The notes under the pieces: generated by a model
The model's database searches: none
The model's input: only the letters and a program-made list of their open reading frames with translations
What the model was told of the DNA's origin: nothing
Made by a program: the position numbers and the translations under genes
In this document: positions 6,341 through 12,799 of the stretch, one piece after another
Layout: each line of letters begins with the position of its first letter
Position numbering within the stretch: position 1 is the stretch's first letter
Source: Bacillota bacterium
GTDB taxonomy: Bacteria; Bacillota; Clostridia; Saccharofermentanales; Saccharofermentanaceae
Direction of reading: 5' to 3'
Assembly (NCBI GenBank): GCA_023397475.1
Contig: JAEWUD010000054.1
Span: 1-12,799, forward strand
DNA: 12,799 nucleotides

Positions 6341-6375
6341 ATCAATCGTCTATTCGGCGACAAAACGCATGGAAA

Positions 6376-7443
6376 TCAGTCGATATAGTCCTTGAGCTTC
6401 TTGCTGCGACTCGGGTGACGAAGCTTGCGCAATGCCTTGGCCTCAATCTGTCGAATGCGCTCTCTCGTGACATTGAACTCGCGACCGACCTCTTCTAATG
6501 TGCGCTGTCTTCCGTCATCCAAACCGAAGCGCAGTCGCAGAACCTTCTCCTCACGGGGAGTAAGGCCGCTCATCGCTTCAATCAACTGTTCCTTCAGAAG
6601 AGTATAGGCAACCTGATCTGCCGGTGACATCGCATCGTCGTCCGGAATGAAGTCGCCCAAGTGAGAATCTTCTTCCTCACCGATCGGCTTCTCCAACGAT
6701 ACCGGTTCCTGAGAGATCTTCTGGATCTCTCGAACCTTCTCCACGGACATCCCCATCTCTTTGGCAATCTCCTCGACTTCGGGCTCGCGTCCGAGTTCCT
6801 GGATCAAGGATCGCTGTACGCGAACAAGTCGATTAATGGTCTCTACCATGTGAACCGGTATACGGATCGTTCTCGCCTGATCGGCAATCGCACGCGTGAT
6901 TGCCTGGCGGATCCACCAGGTCGCGTATGTGCTGAACTTGAATCCCTTCGAATAATCGAACTTGTCAACGGCCTTGATCAAGCCAAGATTTCCTTCCTGA
7001 ATCAAGTCAAGAAATTGCATGCCACGTCCAAGATATCTCTTGGCTATGGAAACGACCAGACGAAGGTTTGCCTCAATCAGCATGTCCTTCGCGTCCTGAT
7101 CGCCGACCAGCATACGCTGGGCAAGATCTTGTTCCTGCTCCGCGTTCAGAAGGGGAACCTTTCCGATCTCCTTCAGATACATTCGAACCGGGTCATCCAG
7201 GCCGATGCCCTCTCCAAATCCGACGTTCAGGTCAACTTCATTCAGATTCTCTTCCTCGACATTGGTCTCGGGAAGAATCTCAATGCTCTTCGCTTCGAGG
7301 GAATCAAAGATCTTCTCGGCAACTTCCGGATCAACATCATTGGCCTCAATAATCGACATGACGTCTTTGTAGGTGATGCGATTGTTATTGCCGCGGGCGA
7401 TGCTTTCGATTTCCTGAAGAATAGAGCGGTTTTCGTTCGGCAT
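6376..7443 (-). CDS. rpoD: Primary RNA polymerase sigma factor RpoD (SigA)
   Basis: A 355-residue housekeeping sigma factor that directs RNA polymerase to -35/-10 promoters. Region 1.1 is short (about 5-55), followed by region 1.2 at DPVRMYLKEIG (84-94). Region 2 holds NLRLVVSIAKRY (126-137), LDLIQEGNLGLIKAVDKFD and the -10-reading FSTYATWWIRQAI (170-182). Region 3 is at about 196-255, and region 4 ends with the helix-turn-helix TLEEVGREFNVTRERIRQIE (315-334). The length fits the compact SigA of Bacillota (about 370 residues) and lacks the long insert of proteobacterial RpoD. The start has GGAGG 7 nt upstream. dnaG, its frequent upstream neighbour, is not here; a zinc-ribbon membrane protein gene precedes it instead. 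Confidence 0.98.
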   Translation of the reverse strand: MPNENRSILQEIESIARGNNNRITYKDVMSIIEANDVDPEVAEKIFDSLEAKSIEILPETNVEEENLNEVDLNVGFGEGIGLDDPVRMYLKEIGKVPLLNAEQEQDLAQRMLVGDQDAKDMLIEANLRLVVSIAKRYLGRGMQFLDLIQEGNLGLIKAVDKFDYSKGFKFSTYATWWIRQAITRAIADQARTIRIPVHMVETINRLVRVQRSLIQELGREPEVEEIAKEMGMSVEKVREIQKISQEPVSLEKPIGEEEDSHLGDFIPDDDAMSPADQVAYTLLKEQLIEAMSGLTPREEKVLRLRFGLDDGRQRTLEEVGREFNVTRERIRQIEAKALRKLRHPSRSKKLKDYID

Positions 7444-7466
7444 AGAATTCCTCCTCGGTGGCTGGG

Positions 7467-7489
7467 GTTTGTCGCAAGCGCGAGCAAAC
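7467..7489 (-). other. Hairpin in the rpoD leader
   Basis: A 23-nt inverted repeat has stems GTTTG/CAAAC and TCGC/GCGA, one bulged C and the loop GCTT. It lies about 15 nt before the rpoD ribosome-binding site and has no U-run, so it is not an obvious terminator. It may affect mRNA processing or translation. Confidence 0.35.
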
Positions 7490-7520
7490 AGTGGGAAATA
7501 CGTCAGATGATCGGTATAGA

Positions 7521-8267
7521 TCAGTTAAGTCCGGTCACGCTCGCCGAAATGAGTTCTTCTTCCTTCTCGACATCCAGTTCATATCCGCCGTTCTTCGCGT
7601 AGACCGTCAGGCGGACGCTGCCGTAGTACGCGGCAAAGTTGTCTTCAGAAATTCCGTACACCTCGGCGCGCAGTTTGGCAAAATTCTTGAAGGTCGTGAC
7701 AATCTCCTCGGCAGAAACATCCTCATCGGTAGTTACCGCAAGGGTGCTGTTATCTTGCCCGTGCAAGGAGAATCCGATGTTATAACCGTCCGCCTCGCCG
7801 GTATCGACGGGGAACTCGGTAAATACTTCGGGAAGACGTTCCGTGACCTTCTGAGCATTCGCATTACGCAAATTGTAGAGCGGCCACGCGATCGCCACGA
7901 TGAGCAGAACAAGAAGAGCAGAACCTCCGATGATTCCCCAGAAAATCTTGCGCGGCGCCTTGACATCATCCGGCGTGACCTCGTAGGGGTTCTTCTCTGC
8001 TTTCTTAGGTTCCTCCGATACGGCAGCTCTCTTGATCGCTACCGGGATGGGGTCAGAAAACACACGTGTCTCGGTATATCTCTTCCCGCCTTCACGTTTC
8101 GGCTGGGGTTCGTTCGGAAACGTATACGCTGCCGGATCCTTGGCAATCTCAATCGCTTCCGCACTCGGAAAAATACAATCACAAAATAGGCATTCACATA
8201 ATTCTTCCTTATCATTCAGCATGATAAGAGATCCGCAATTCTTACAAAGACCTTGTACAGCCGCCAT
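7521..8267 (-). CDS. Zinc-ribbon, single-pass membrane protein of unknown function
   Basis: A 248-residue protein I cannot assign to a named family. The N-terminus has a zinc-ribbon-like pair, CKNC (C8, C11) and CECLFCDC (C24-C31). A charged, proline-containing linker follows (about 45-106), then one membrane helix (about 108-131), then a soluble domain of about 115 residues, probably outside the cell (three lysines and arginines lie just before the helix). I place the start at ATG 8267, with GAAGGA 11 nt upstream. Upstream in-frame TTG (8291) and ATG (8279) codons would add 4 to 8 residues but have poorer spacing or context. It has its own promoter and a 5'-end hairpin, and lies 77 bp before rpoD. 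Zinc-ribbon plus membrane helix plus external domain suggests a sensing or assembly role, but this is a guess. Confidence 0.8.
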   Translation of the reverse strand: MAAVQGLCKNCGSLIMLNDKEELCECLFCDCIFPSAEAIEIAKDPAAYTFPNEPQPKREGGKRYTETRVFSDPIPVAIKRAAVSEEPKKAEKNPYEVTPDDVKAPRKIFWGIIGGSALLVLLIVAIAWPLYNLRNANAQKVTERLPEVFTEFPVDTGEADGYNIGFSLHGQDNSTLAVTTDEDVSAEEIVTTFKNFAKLRAEVYGISEDNFAAYYGSVRLTVYAKNGGYELDVEKEEELISASVTGLN

Positions 8268-8294
8268 TCTAGGGACCATCCTTCGATTCAAAAT

Positions 8295-8328
8295 CCGAAG
8301 CGGCGATGAAATATACCCATAGCTTCGG
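8295..8328 (-). other. Hairpin at the 5' end of the zinc-ribbon gene transcript
   Basis: CCGAAGC and GCTTCGG form a 7-bp stem around a 20-nt loop. With the predicted transcription start near 8329, the stem begins at the first or second base of the RNA, which would protect its 5' end. It is followed by ATTTTG, so it could also act as an inefficient early terminator. The remaining leader to the start codon is about 27 nt. Confidence 0.4.
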
Positions 8329-8335
8329 CAGAATA

Positions 8336-8364
8336 ATTATATACGCTCGACCCTTGAATCGCAA
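8336..8364 (-). promoter_or_regulatory. Promoter of the zinc-ribbon gene, possibly also serving rpoD
   Basis: A TTGCGA -35 box (8359..8364), a 17-nt spacer and a perfect TATAAT -10 box (8336..8341) are read on the minus strand. No clear promoter was found in the 77 bp before rpoD, so this one may drive both genes. Confidence 0.72.
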
Positions 8365-8377
8365 ACAAAACTTGAAA

Positions 8378-8389
8378 TTTCACGTGAAA
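8378..8389. promoter_or_regulatory. 12-bp perfect palindrome, possible operator
   Basis: TTTCACGTGAAA is a perfect 12-bp palindrome in the divergent region between the zinc-ribbon gene and tadA. It lies 13 bp upstream of the -35 box of the minus-strand promoter, a place where activators often bind. No regulator is identified. Confidence 0.35.
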
Positions 8390-8450
8390 ATCATGATAAA
8401 GGACGAATAATGCTCCATTTACTCCCCTACGTCCGACCGGTCTTTCATGA

Positions 8451-8456
8451 TATGAT
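8451..8456 (+). promoter_or_regulatory. Possible -10 box of a leaderless tadA transcript
   Basis: TATGAT ends 6 nt before the tadA ATG, so transcription would begin at or next to the start codon. No good -35 box is seen at the matching distance, and no Shine-Dalgarno sequence precedes the ATG, both in keeping with a leaderless message but not proof of one. Confidence 0.45.
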
Positions 8457-8462
8457 GATTTC

Positions 8463-8948
8463 ATGTCAGAAATCAACATCGAAAAATTTATGAAGGCCGC
8501 CCTGAGAGAGGCCGGAAAAGCCATGCGGATCGGAGAAGCGCCGATCGGCTGTGTCATCGTGCGGGATGGAAAAATCATCGCGCGCGCCCATAATCTTCGA
8601 GAGACCAAGAATGACGCGACACTTCATGCGGAGATGATCGCGATTCGCAAGGCATGTCGACGCCTTGATTCCTGGAGGCTCGAGGATTGTGATTTGTATG
8701 TCACCCTTGAACCTTGTCATATGTGCGCCGGAGCGATCGTTCAGGCAAGAATTCGTCATGTCTATTTTGGGGCTTGCGACCCGAAGGCCGGCGCAGTCGT
8801 TTCGAAGAACCATATTTTTGATTTGCCGCATAATCATGTTGTCACCTATACCCAGGGGATCCTCGAAAAGCCTTGCGGCGAGATCCTCACAGGTTTTTTT
8901 CGGGAGCTCCGATTACGAAAGAAAGACCGTCCGGAATCAACCAGATAA
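8463..8948 (+). CDS. tadA: tRNA adenosine(34) deaminase TadA
   Basis: A 161-residue cytoplasmic zinc enzyme that deaminates adenosine 34 to inosine in tRNA-Arg(ACG), allowing one tRNA to read CGU, CGC and CGA. Zinc and catalytic residues are all present: HAE (H55, E57) and PCHMC (C85, C88), within the family contexts DATLHAEMIAI and LEPCHMCAGAI. Other TadA marks are GEAPIGCVIV near the N-terminus, VYFGACDPKAGAV (100-112) and the C-terminal FFRELR helix. Length is normal. The start is fixed by an in-frame TGA 5 codons upstream. There is no Shine-Dalgarno site. The 3' end overlaps the end of the convergent addA gene by 62 bp, so the last 20 or so codons of both genes share DNA. Confidence 0.96.
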   Translation: MSEINIEKFMKAALREAGKAMRIGEAPIGCVIVRDGKIIARAHNLRETKNDATLHAEMIAIRKACRRLDSWRLEDCDLYVTLEPCHMCAGAIVQARIRHVYFGACDPKAGAVVSKNHIFDLPHNHVVTYTQGILEKPCGEILTGFFRELRLRKKDRPESTR

Positions 8949-11900
8949 TTCTCTCGCGAACGGGCAGCTTACTTGCGGACGTAATTGCCCGCGCGTAGTA
9001 CTCGAGCTGTGTTTTGTAGCGTTCTTCAAGAACGGCTCGCTTCTCTTCCAGCGTCCCAGCAATGCGATCTGTTTTGTAATCGAGAAGCACCGCCTCATTA
9101 TCTTCGATAAACCAGCAGTCAATCATTCCCTGTACAAGGCAGAAATCCTCCTTGGCTGACGGGACCGCTAAGGAGAACGGAATCTCCCGATAGGGTCCTT
9201 TTCCCGAACTACGCTCCGCTTGCACCATGCGCATGCAAAGATCGGATGCCAGGAAAAGCCGGATGGCTTCGCGGTAGGGCAGGACGTGAATCATCTTCTC
9301 GCGCTTGACCATCCTCTTCTCGACAAGGCGCTGCAAAGCCGAATCCACTGCTTCCGCCGTCGGCATATCGATCAGTTCGGTGAAGTCCAGATACTGGAAA
9401 ATGCTGTGCAGCAAGGTTCCTCTCTCTATCGCAGATATCGAGTTCTCTTGGGTCGCGGCTTTCTCCATCGGCCGTATCGCGAGATTGACCGGGCGAACCG
9501 TTCGCGGCCGGCACTCGATCGTAAGCTCCGTATCCTCGTCCTCTTCCTGTGTTGCCGGCTGGATCTTGCGTTTGAGCTCGGTTACGGTTATTTTGGCCGC
9601 AGTCCTTGTTTCACTTGCATATCGGTAGGAGTCTCCGATTTGGAGCCGGAACAATTCCTCATCCTCCCGGGTAATTTCCCGTGACGTTGTTAGTACCGAA
9701 CTCCCCTCCTCGACGGCAGAAACCTCCGGTTGCTTTTCGCGAAGGAATTCATCATAGGATACCAGGGAAAAACCCACGTCGGCCGTATGCGTTGAAGACG
9801 AAACATCGTCTCTTGGGGTTTCTCTTTTATCCTCAGGCAGGAGCGCCGACAAGTCGAGACAGGGATTTCTGGCAACCCCCAGAAGACACAGATCCAGAAG
9901 GGATTTCGTCTTCTTGATCATCCACGCCGGAAACCGCGCTTCTTTAACATCACGAGCGAGCGCAAGGAGATCCGCCGCACCCGAGAGACCTTTCTCTCGG
10001 GTTACATGAACGTCGGATACCAGGAATAATTTCTCCTGGGCACGTGTAAGTGCCACGTAGAGAAGCCGCATATCTTCGGCGAGAGCCGCATTTGCTTCGA
10101 TATCTCCGGCCACCTGTTTGGTCGCCGTCGGATACATGAGGCCAAGATCCGGTTCAATATAGTCCGCTACGATTCCGTAACGTTCCGTGAGAAGAATGGA
10201 TCCGACATGCTTGGTTCGTTTGGAGGCGCGGGCAAGACCGGTGAGGAAGACAATTCGATACTCAAGACCCTTGCTCTTATGAATCGTCGTGCAAGTTACC
10301 GCCTCCCGGGCTGTCTCGGTCTCTTGGAGCTCCTCCGGCTGTTTCTTTCCGCTTCTGACCTCCGCGACATAGGTGACAAACCGGTAGAGACCGGCGCTTC
10401 TTCCCTCGTCGAACGCACAGGCCCAGGAGCGGAAGGTATCCAGTGTCCGGACATGAGCGGCGCCGTTCGGCAGCGAACTGACGGATTCGCGAAAGCCGGT
10501 CTCCGTATAGATCCGCTCAATCAGCTCGGAGACAGGCAGATACATCGCGGTGCTTCGCAAGCGGTCGATCCAATCGCAGAAGTCAGAAACTTTCCTGCGG
10601 AGACTCTCGTCACACCCGTTGTTCCGATACGATTGAACATCGAGATAGAAAGCGCCCGACAGTCTCTCGTTCCCTTTATCGGGATTTTCGATGCGAATAC
10701 GAAGAAGTTCATCATCCGAGAATCCTGCCATGGGAAAGAAAGAGCGCATGACAGAAGCCAGCGGAATGTCCTGGTTGAAATTGTCCAAAAGACGAATAAG
10801 ATTTTCCATGAGGAGAAGCTCTCGGCTCGAGAGGAAATCTTCCCCAGCTCCCCCGACGCAAGGAATTCCGTGTTCCGCAAGTACGCGTGCGATGACCGAC
10901 TTCTCCTGGTTCGTCCGGCATAGAACGGCGAAGTCTTGCCACGCGAGGCCTTTTTCCTTCTTGAGGGAAAGGATATTGTATGCGACAATATCGCTTTCCT
11001 TCTGTACTTTATCTCGGTCAATATCGTTATCGTCCGAAGGATCGCTGAGAGGCGATACCTCACGAGTCTCTGTGCCGGTATCGTTCTGCTGCTCCTCCCC
11101 CGAACGCTCTTCTGTGGCAAGCAAAGCGTCCGTCGAAGCAGCATCGCCATCGACAGCGTTCTCGGACGATTCCTCCGACGAGATCTTCTCGTCCTCTTCC
11201 GGCGGCGCGAGGTTCACCAGGAGAAACTCGACCGTCTTTCGGTCCGGGAATGCGGTAGATTCAGGCACGCCGGAATCGAGGCGGTGCGTCTCATCATAAT
11301 CGAGTTCACCCGATTCCTTCGACAGAATTTGGCCGAACAAGTCGTTGACAAAATCAATAATTCCCGGGACACTCCGGTAATTCGTTGTCAGCTCGCGAAC
11401 GATTCCGCAAGAATTCTCACGGTACTTGGCCATGCGCTCGAGAAAGATAGCCGGTTGGGCGTGGCGGAAACGGTAGATACTCTGCTTTACGTCGCCCACG
11501 GCGAAACAATTATCCTTGGCAAAGCAGGAAACAATCCTCTCCTGAATACGGCTGTTGTCCTGATACTCATCGATATAAATCTCGTCGAAAAGTCCGGAGT
11601 AATACGACGAGGCCTCCGGACGCCGCAGAAGAAGCAGAGCGATGTGCTCATAGTCAGAGAAGTCAATCATATTCTCGTCTCGTTTCAACTTCCTGAAACG
11701 GTCGTCGACAAGAAGGATCGTCTCGAACAGTCGCGAAACCACGGGATACATGAAGAGAATGTCTTGCGAAATCTGCTCGGGTGACATCACAAAAGACGGC
11801 CGCGCGTTGGTTTTGAATGCTTTCGCGTTTACCTTTGTCTTCGTACCAAGGTAACAGAGCACCTCGGAGACAGAATCGTACCGTTCCCAGAACCTGCAGA

Positions 11901-12799
11901 TCGTGTCATCGTCTCCCTTCCGGCTCGGAAGCTTGCCCTCCGGAAGATCCAGGCTGCAAGCATGACAGAACCGGAAGTCAAGCTCACCTTGCACCTGCGC
12001 GGAGAGCAGTCGTTTTACGACATCAATCTGCGCGGAAATAAAGGCCAGATATGTGTCGTTGCTCTTCTTGGTTTTGACAAACTTAAGACCTGGCAGCATA
12101 TCTATCAGTTCAAAGAGGTCTTCTTTGCAGAGTCCGAGCGCGAGGCGGAACTCATCAAGAATCGTCCTCGCGGTAGCAGATGATACGAAATCCGTTCCGG
12201 TCGCATGCATTTCCAGTAGTTTCTGTCGCGACCAATCGATATAATCCGGCATACTTCGAAGAAACGCGTACATCGAGAGAATCATCTCGCGCAGGGGCAG
12301 ATCATTTCTATGATTCCCGTAGGAGGCCAGCATTCGTTCGAAATCAGTAAACCAGTCCTTACGATCCAATGAAGCGCCGACGAGCAGAAACGGTGTCATC
12401 GAGTCCGGATCCCGATTTGCGGAAACGAGCTGAATCTCCTTCCCGTCCGGCGCGGAGGACACGCAGTAAAGCTCTTCGTAGAGGGCGGACAGGACGTCGT
12501 CCACGGCCTGTTGCAAGAGAAGTTCCGCGCGCGTCTGATCGGCGGTCATAAAGCCCGGCTCGATCACTAGTTGGCCGTCAGGGGTTTTGGCATCATAACC
12601 GAAGTTCTGGATGACGTCGAGGCAGAAGGAGTGAATCGTCGATATATGTGCGGAGGAAAGCGCTGCGATCTGTGAGGAGATGACAAATCGACGTCCCGGA
12701 TCCGACTCCTCTTGTAAGGCTTCCGTGAGCTTCTTCTCAATCTTGCGACGCATATTCGAAGCGGCGGCGTTGGTGAAGGTCATCACGAGAATTCGCCGG
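8887..12799 (-). CDS. addA: ATP-dependent helicase/nuclease subunit AddA (N-terminus outside the window)
   Basis: More than 1300 residues of the helicase-nuclease that, with AddB, resects double-strand breaks and makes 3' single strands for RecA. The frame stays open to the right edge (RRILVMTFTNAAA), so Walker A and roughly the first 50 residues are missing. Residues counted from position 12786: motif Ia TFTNAAASNM (3-12), motif II IYIDEYQDN (403-411), motif III AVGDVKQSIYRFR (429-441), motif V TTIHKSKGLEYR (833-844), motif VI LLYVALTRAQEK (908-919), and the C-terminal nuclease with GTLLHSIFQYLDF, VQGMID, LLDYKTD (1234-1240) and QLEYYARA. An acidic, low-complexity linker lies at about 529-597. 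The nuclease domain is complete up to the stop. AddB would be expected just upstream, beyond the edge. The 3' end overlaps convergent tadA. Confidence 0.97.
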   Translation of the reverse strand, partial: RRILVMTFTNAAASNMRRKIEKKLTEALQEESDPGRRFVISSQIAALSSAHISTIHSFCLDVIQNFGYDAKTPDGQLVIEPGFMTADQTRAELLLQQAVDDVLSALYEELYCVSSAPDGKEIQLVSANRDPDSMTPFLLVGASLDRKDWFTDFERMLASYGNHRNDLPLREMILSMYAFLRSMPDYIDWSRQKLLEMHATGTDFVSSATARTILDEFRLALGLCKEDLFELIDMLPGLKFVKTKKSNDTYLAFISAQIDVVKRLLSAQVQGELDFRFCHACSLDLPEGKLPSRKGDDDTICRFWERYDSVSEVLCYLGTKTKVNAKAFKTNARPSFVMSPEQISQDILFMYPVVSRLFETILLVDDRFRKLKRDENMIDFSDYEHIALLLLRRPEASSYYSGLFDEIYIDEYQDNSRIQERIVSCFAKDNCFAVGDVKQSIYRFRHAQPAIFLERMAKYRENSCGIVRELTTNYRSVPGIIDFVNDLFGQILSKESGELDYDETHRLDSGVPESTAFPDRKTVEFLLVNLAPPEEDEKISSEESSENAVDGDAASTDALLATEERSGEEQQNDTGTETREVSPLSDPSDDNDIDRDKVQKESDIVAYNILSLKKEKGLAWQDFAVLCRTNQEKSVIARVLAEHGIPCVGGAGEDFLSSRELLLMENLIRLLDNFNQDIPLASVMRSFFPMAGFSDDELLRIRIENPDKGNERLSGAFYLDVQSYRNNGCDESLRRKVSDFCDWIDRLRSTAMYLPVSELIERIYTETGFRESVSSLPNGAAHVRTLDTFRSWACAFDEGRSAGLYRFVTYVAEVRSGKKQPEELQETETAREAVTCTTIHKSKGLEYRIVFLTGLARASKRTKHVGSILLTERYGIVADYIEPDLGLMYPTATKQVAGDIEANAALAEDMRLLYVALTRAQEKLFLVSDVHVTREKGLSGAADLLALARDVKEARFPAWMIKKTKSLLDLCLLGVARNPCLDLSALLPEDKRETPRDDVSSSTHTADVGFSLVSYDEFLREKQPEVSAVEEGSSVLTTSREITREDEELFRLQIGDSYRYASETRTAAKITVTELKRKIQPATQEEDEDTELTIECRPRTVRPVNLAIRPMEKAATQENSISAIERGTLLHSIFQYLDFTELIDMPTAEAVDSALQRLVEKRMVKREKMIHVLPYREAIRLFLASDLCMRMVQAERSSGKGPYREIPFSLAVPSAKEDFCLVQGMIDCWFIEDNEAVLLDYKTDRIAGTLEEKRAVLEERYKTQLEYYARAITSASKLPVRERIIWLIPDGLSFVIGAPEKNL

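Noticed and set aside
6661..7602. Long plus-strand open frame antisense to rpoD
   Set aside because: It mirrors a highly conserved minus-strand gene, has no ribosome-binding site or family motif, and extends past the rpoD start only by chance.
10996..11202. Acidic low-complexity segment in AddA as a novel domain
   Set aside because: AddA proteins of Bacillota often carry a variable acidic linker between these helicase blocks; this one is long but not clearly new.
10936..11784. Long plus-strand open frame antisense to addA
   Set aside because: The minus strand here encodes helicase motifs II and III of AddA; the plus-strand product is arginine- and leucine-rich with no recognisable domain.
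1..12799. CRISPR array, insertion sequence, prophage or long direct repeats
   Set aside because: Reading both strands I saw no regularly spaced repeats, no transposase or integrase motifs and no terminal inverted repeats around genes; only short hairpins and operators are present.

Overview
The window looks like a chromosomal segment of a Gram-positive bacterium of the Bacillota, most likely Clostridia. The evidence is a short SigA-type primary sigma factor, an AddA (not RecB) recombination nuclease, a YtrA-like GntR regulator with its ABC ATPase, an Rnf-type cluster in the clostridial C-D-G-E-A order, and strong AGGAGG ribosome-binding sites. G+C is about half by eye. Nothing suggests a phage, plasmid or insertion sequence. 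Almost everything is on the minus strand; only tadA is on the plus strand.

Layout from low to high coordinates. 1-152 holds the first codons of an unidentified gene, its promoter, and a 24-codon open frame that looks like the stump of an ABC-2 permease gene. 153-1369 is a two-gene GntR/ABC-ATPase operon, with a promoter whose -10 box lies inside a 23-bp palindromic operator. 1435-1621 is a complete tRNA-Arg(CCT) unit with promoter, encoded CCA and terminator. 1631-6280 is a four-gene Rnf-like membrane redox operon, rnfC-rnfD-rnfG-rnfEA, in which each gene overlaps the next by 4 bp. 6376-7443 is the primary sigma factor gene rpoD. 7521-8267 encodes a zinc-ribbon, single-pass membrane protein with its own promoter. 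8463-8948 is tadA, and 8887-12799 is the 3' part of addA, which runs off the right edge.

The most interesting region is the Rnf-like operon. RnfC and RnfD are recognisable at a glance. RnfC keeps both 4Fe-4S ferredoxin motifs but has lost the usual glycine-rich FMN/NADH signature. RnfG carries two tandem FMN-bind-like domains with altered flavinylation motifs (SGLTD and SGTTD instead of SGAT) and an acidic C-terminal extension. RnfE and RnfA appear to be fused into one diverged 383-residue protein with a single cysteine, so the cysteines that hold the intramembrane Fe-S cluster in ordinary RnfA/RnfE are missing. No rnfB is present: the operon is followed directly by the tRNA unit. This suggests a remodelled Rnf relative that does not take electrons from ferredoxin by the normal route, or a decaying complex. 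All homology statements come from reading the sequence against remembered family motifs; no search was run.
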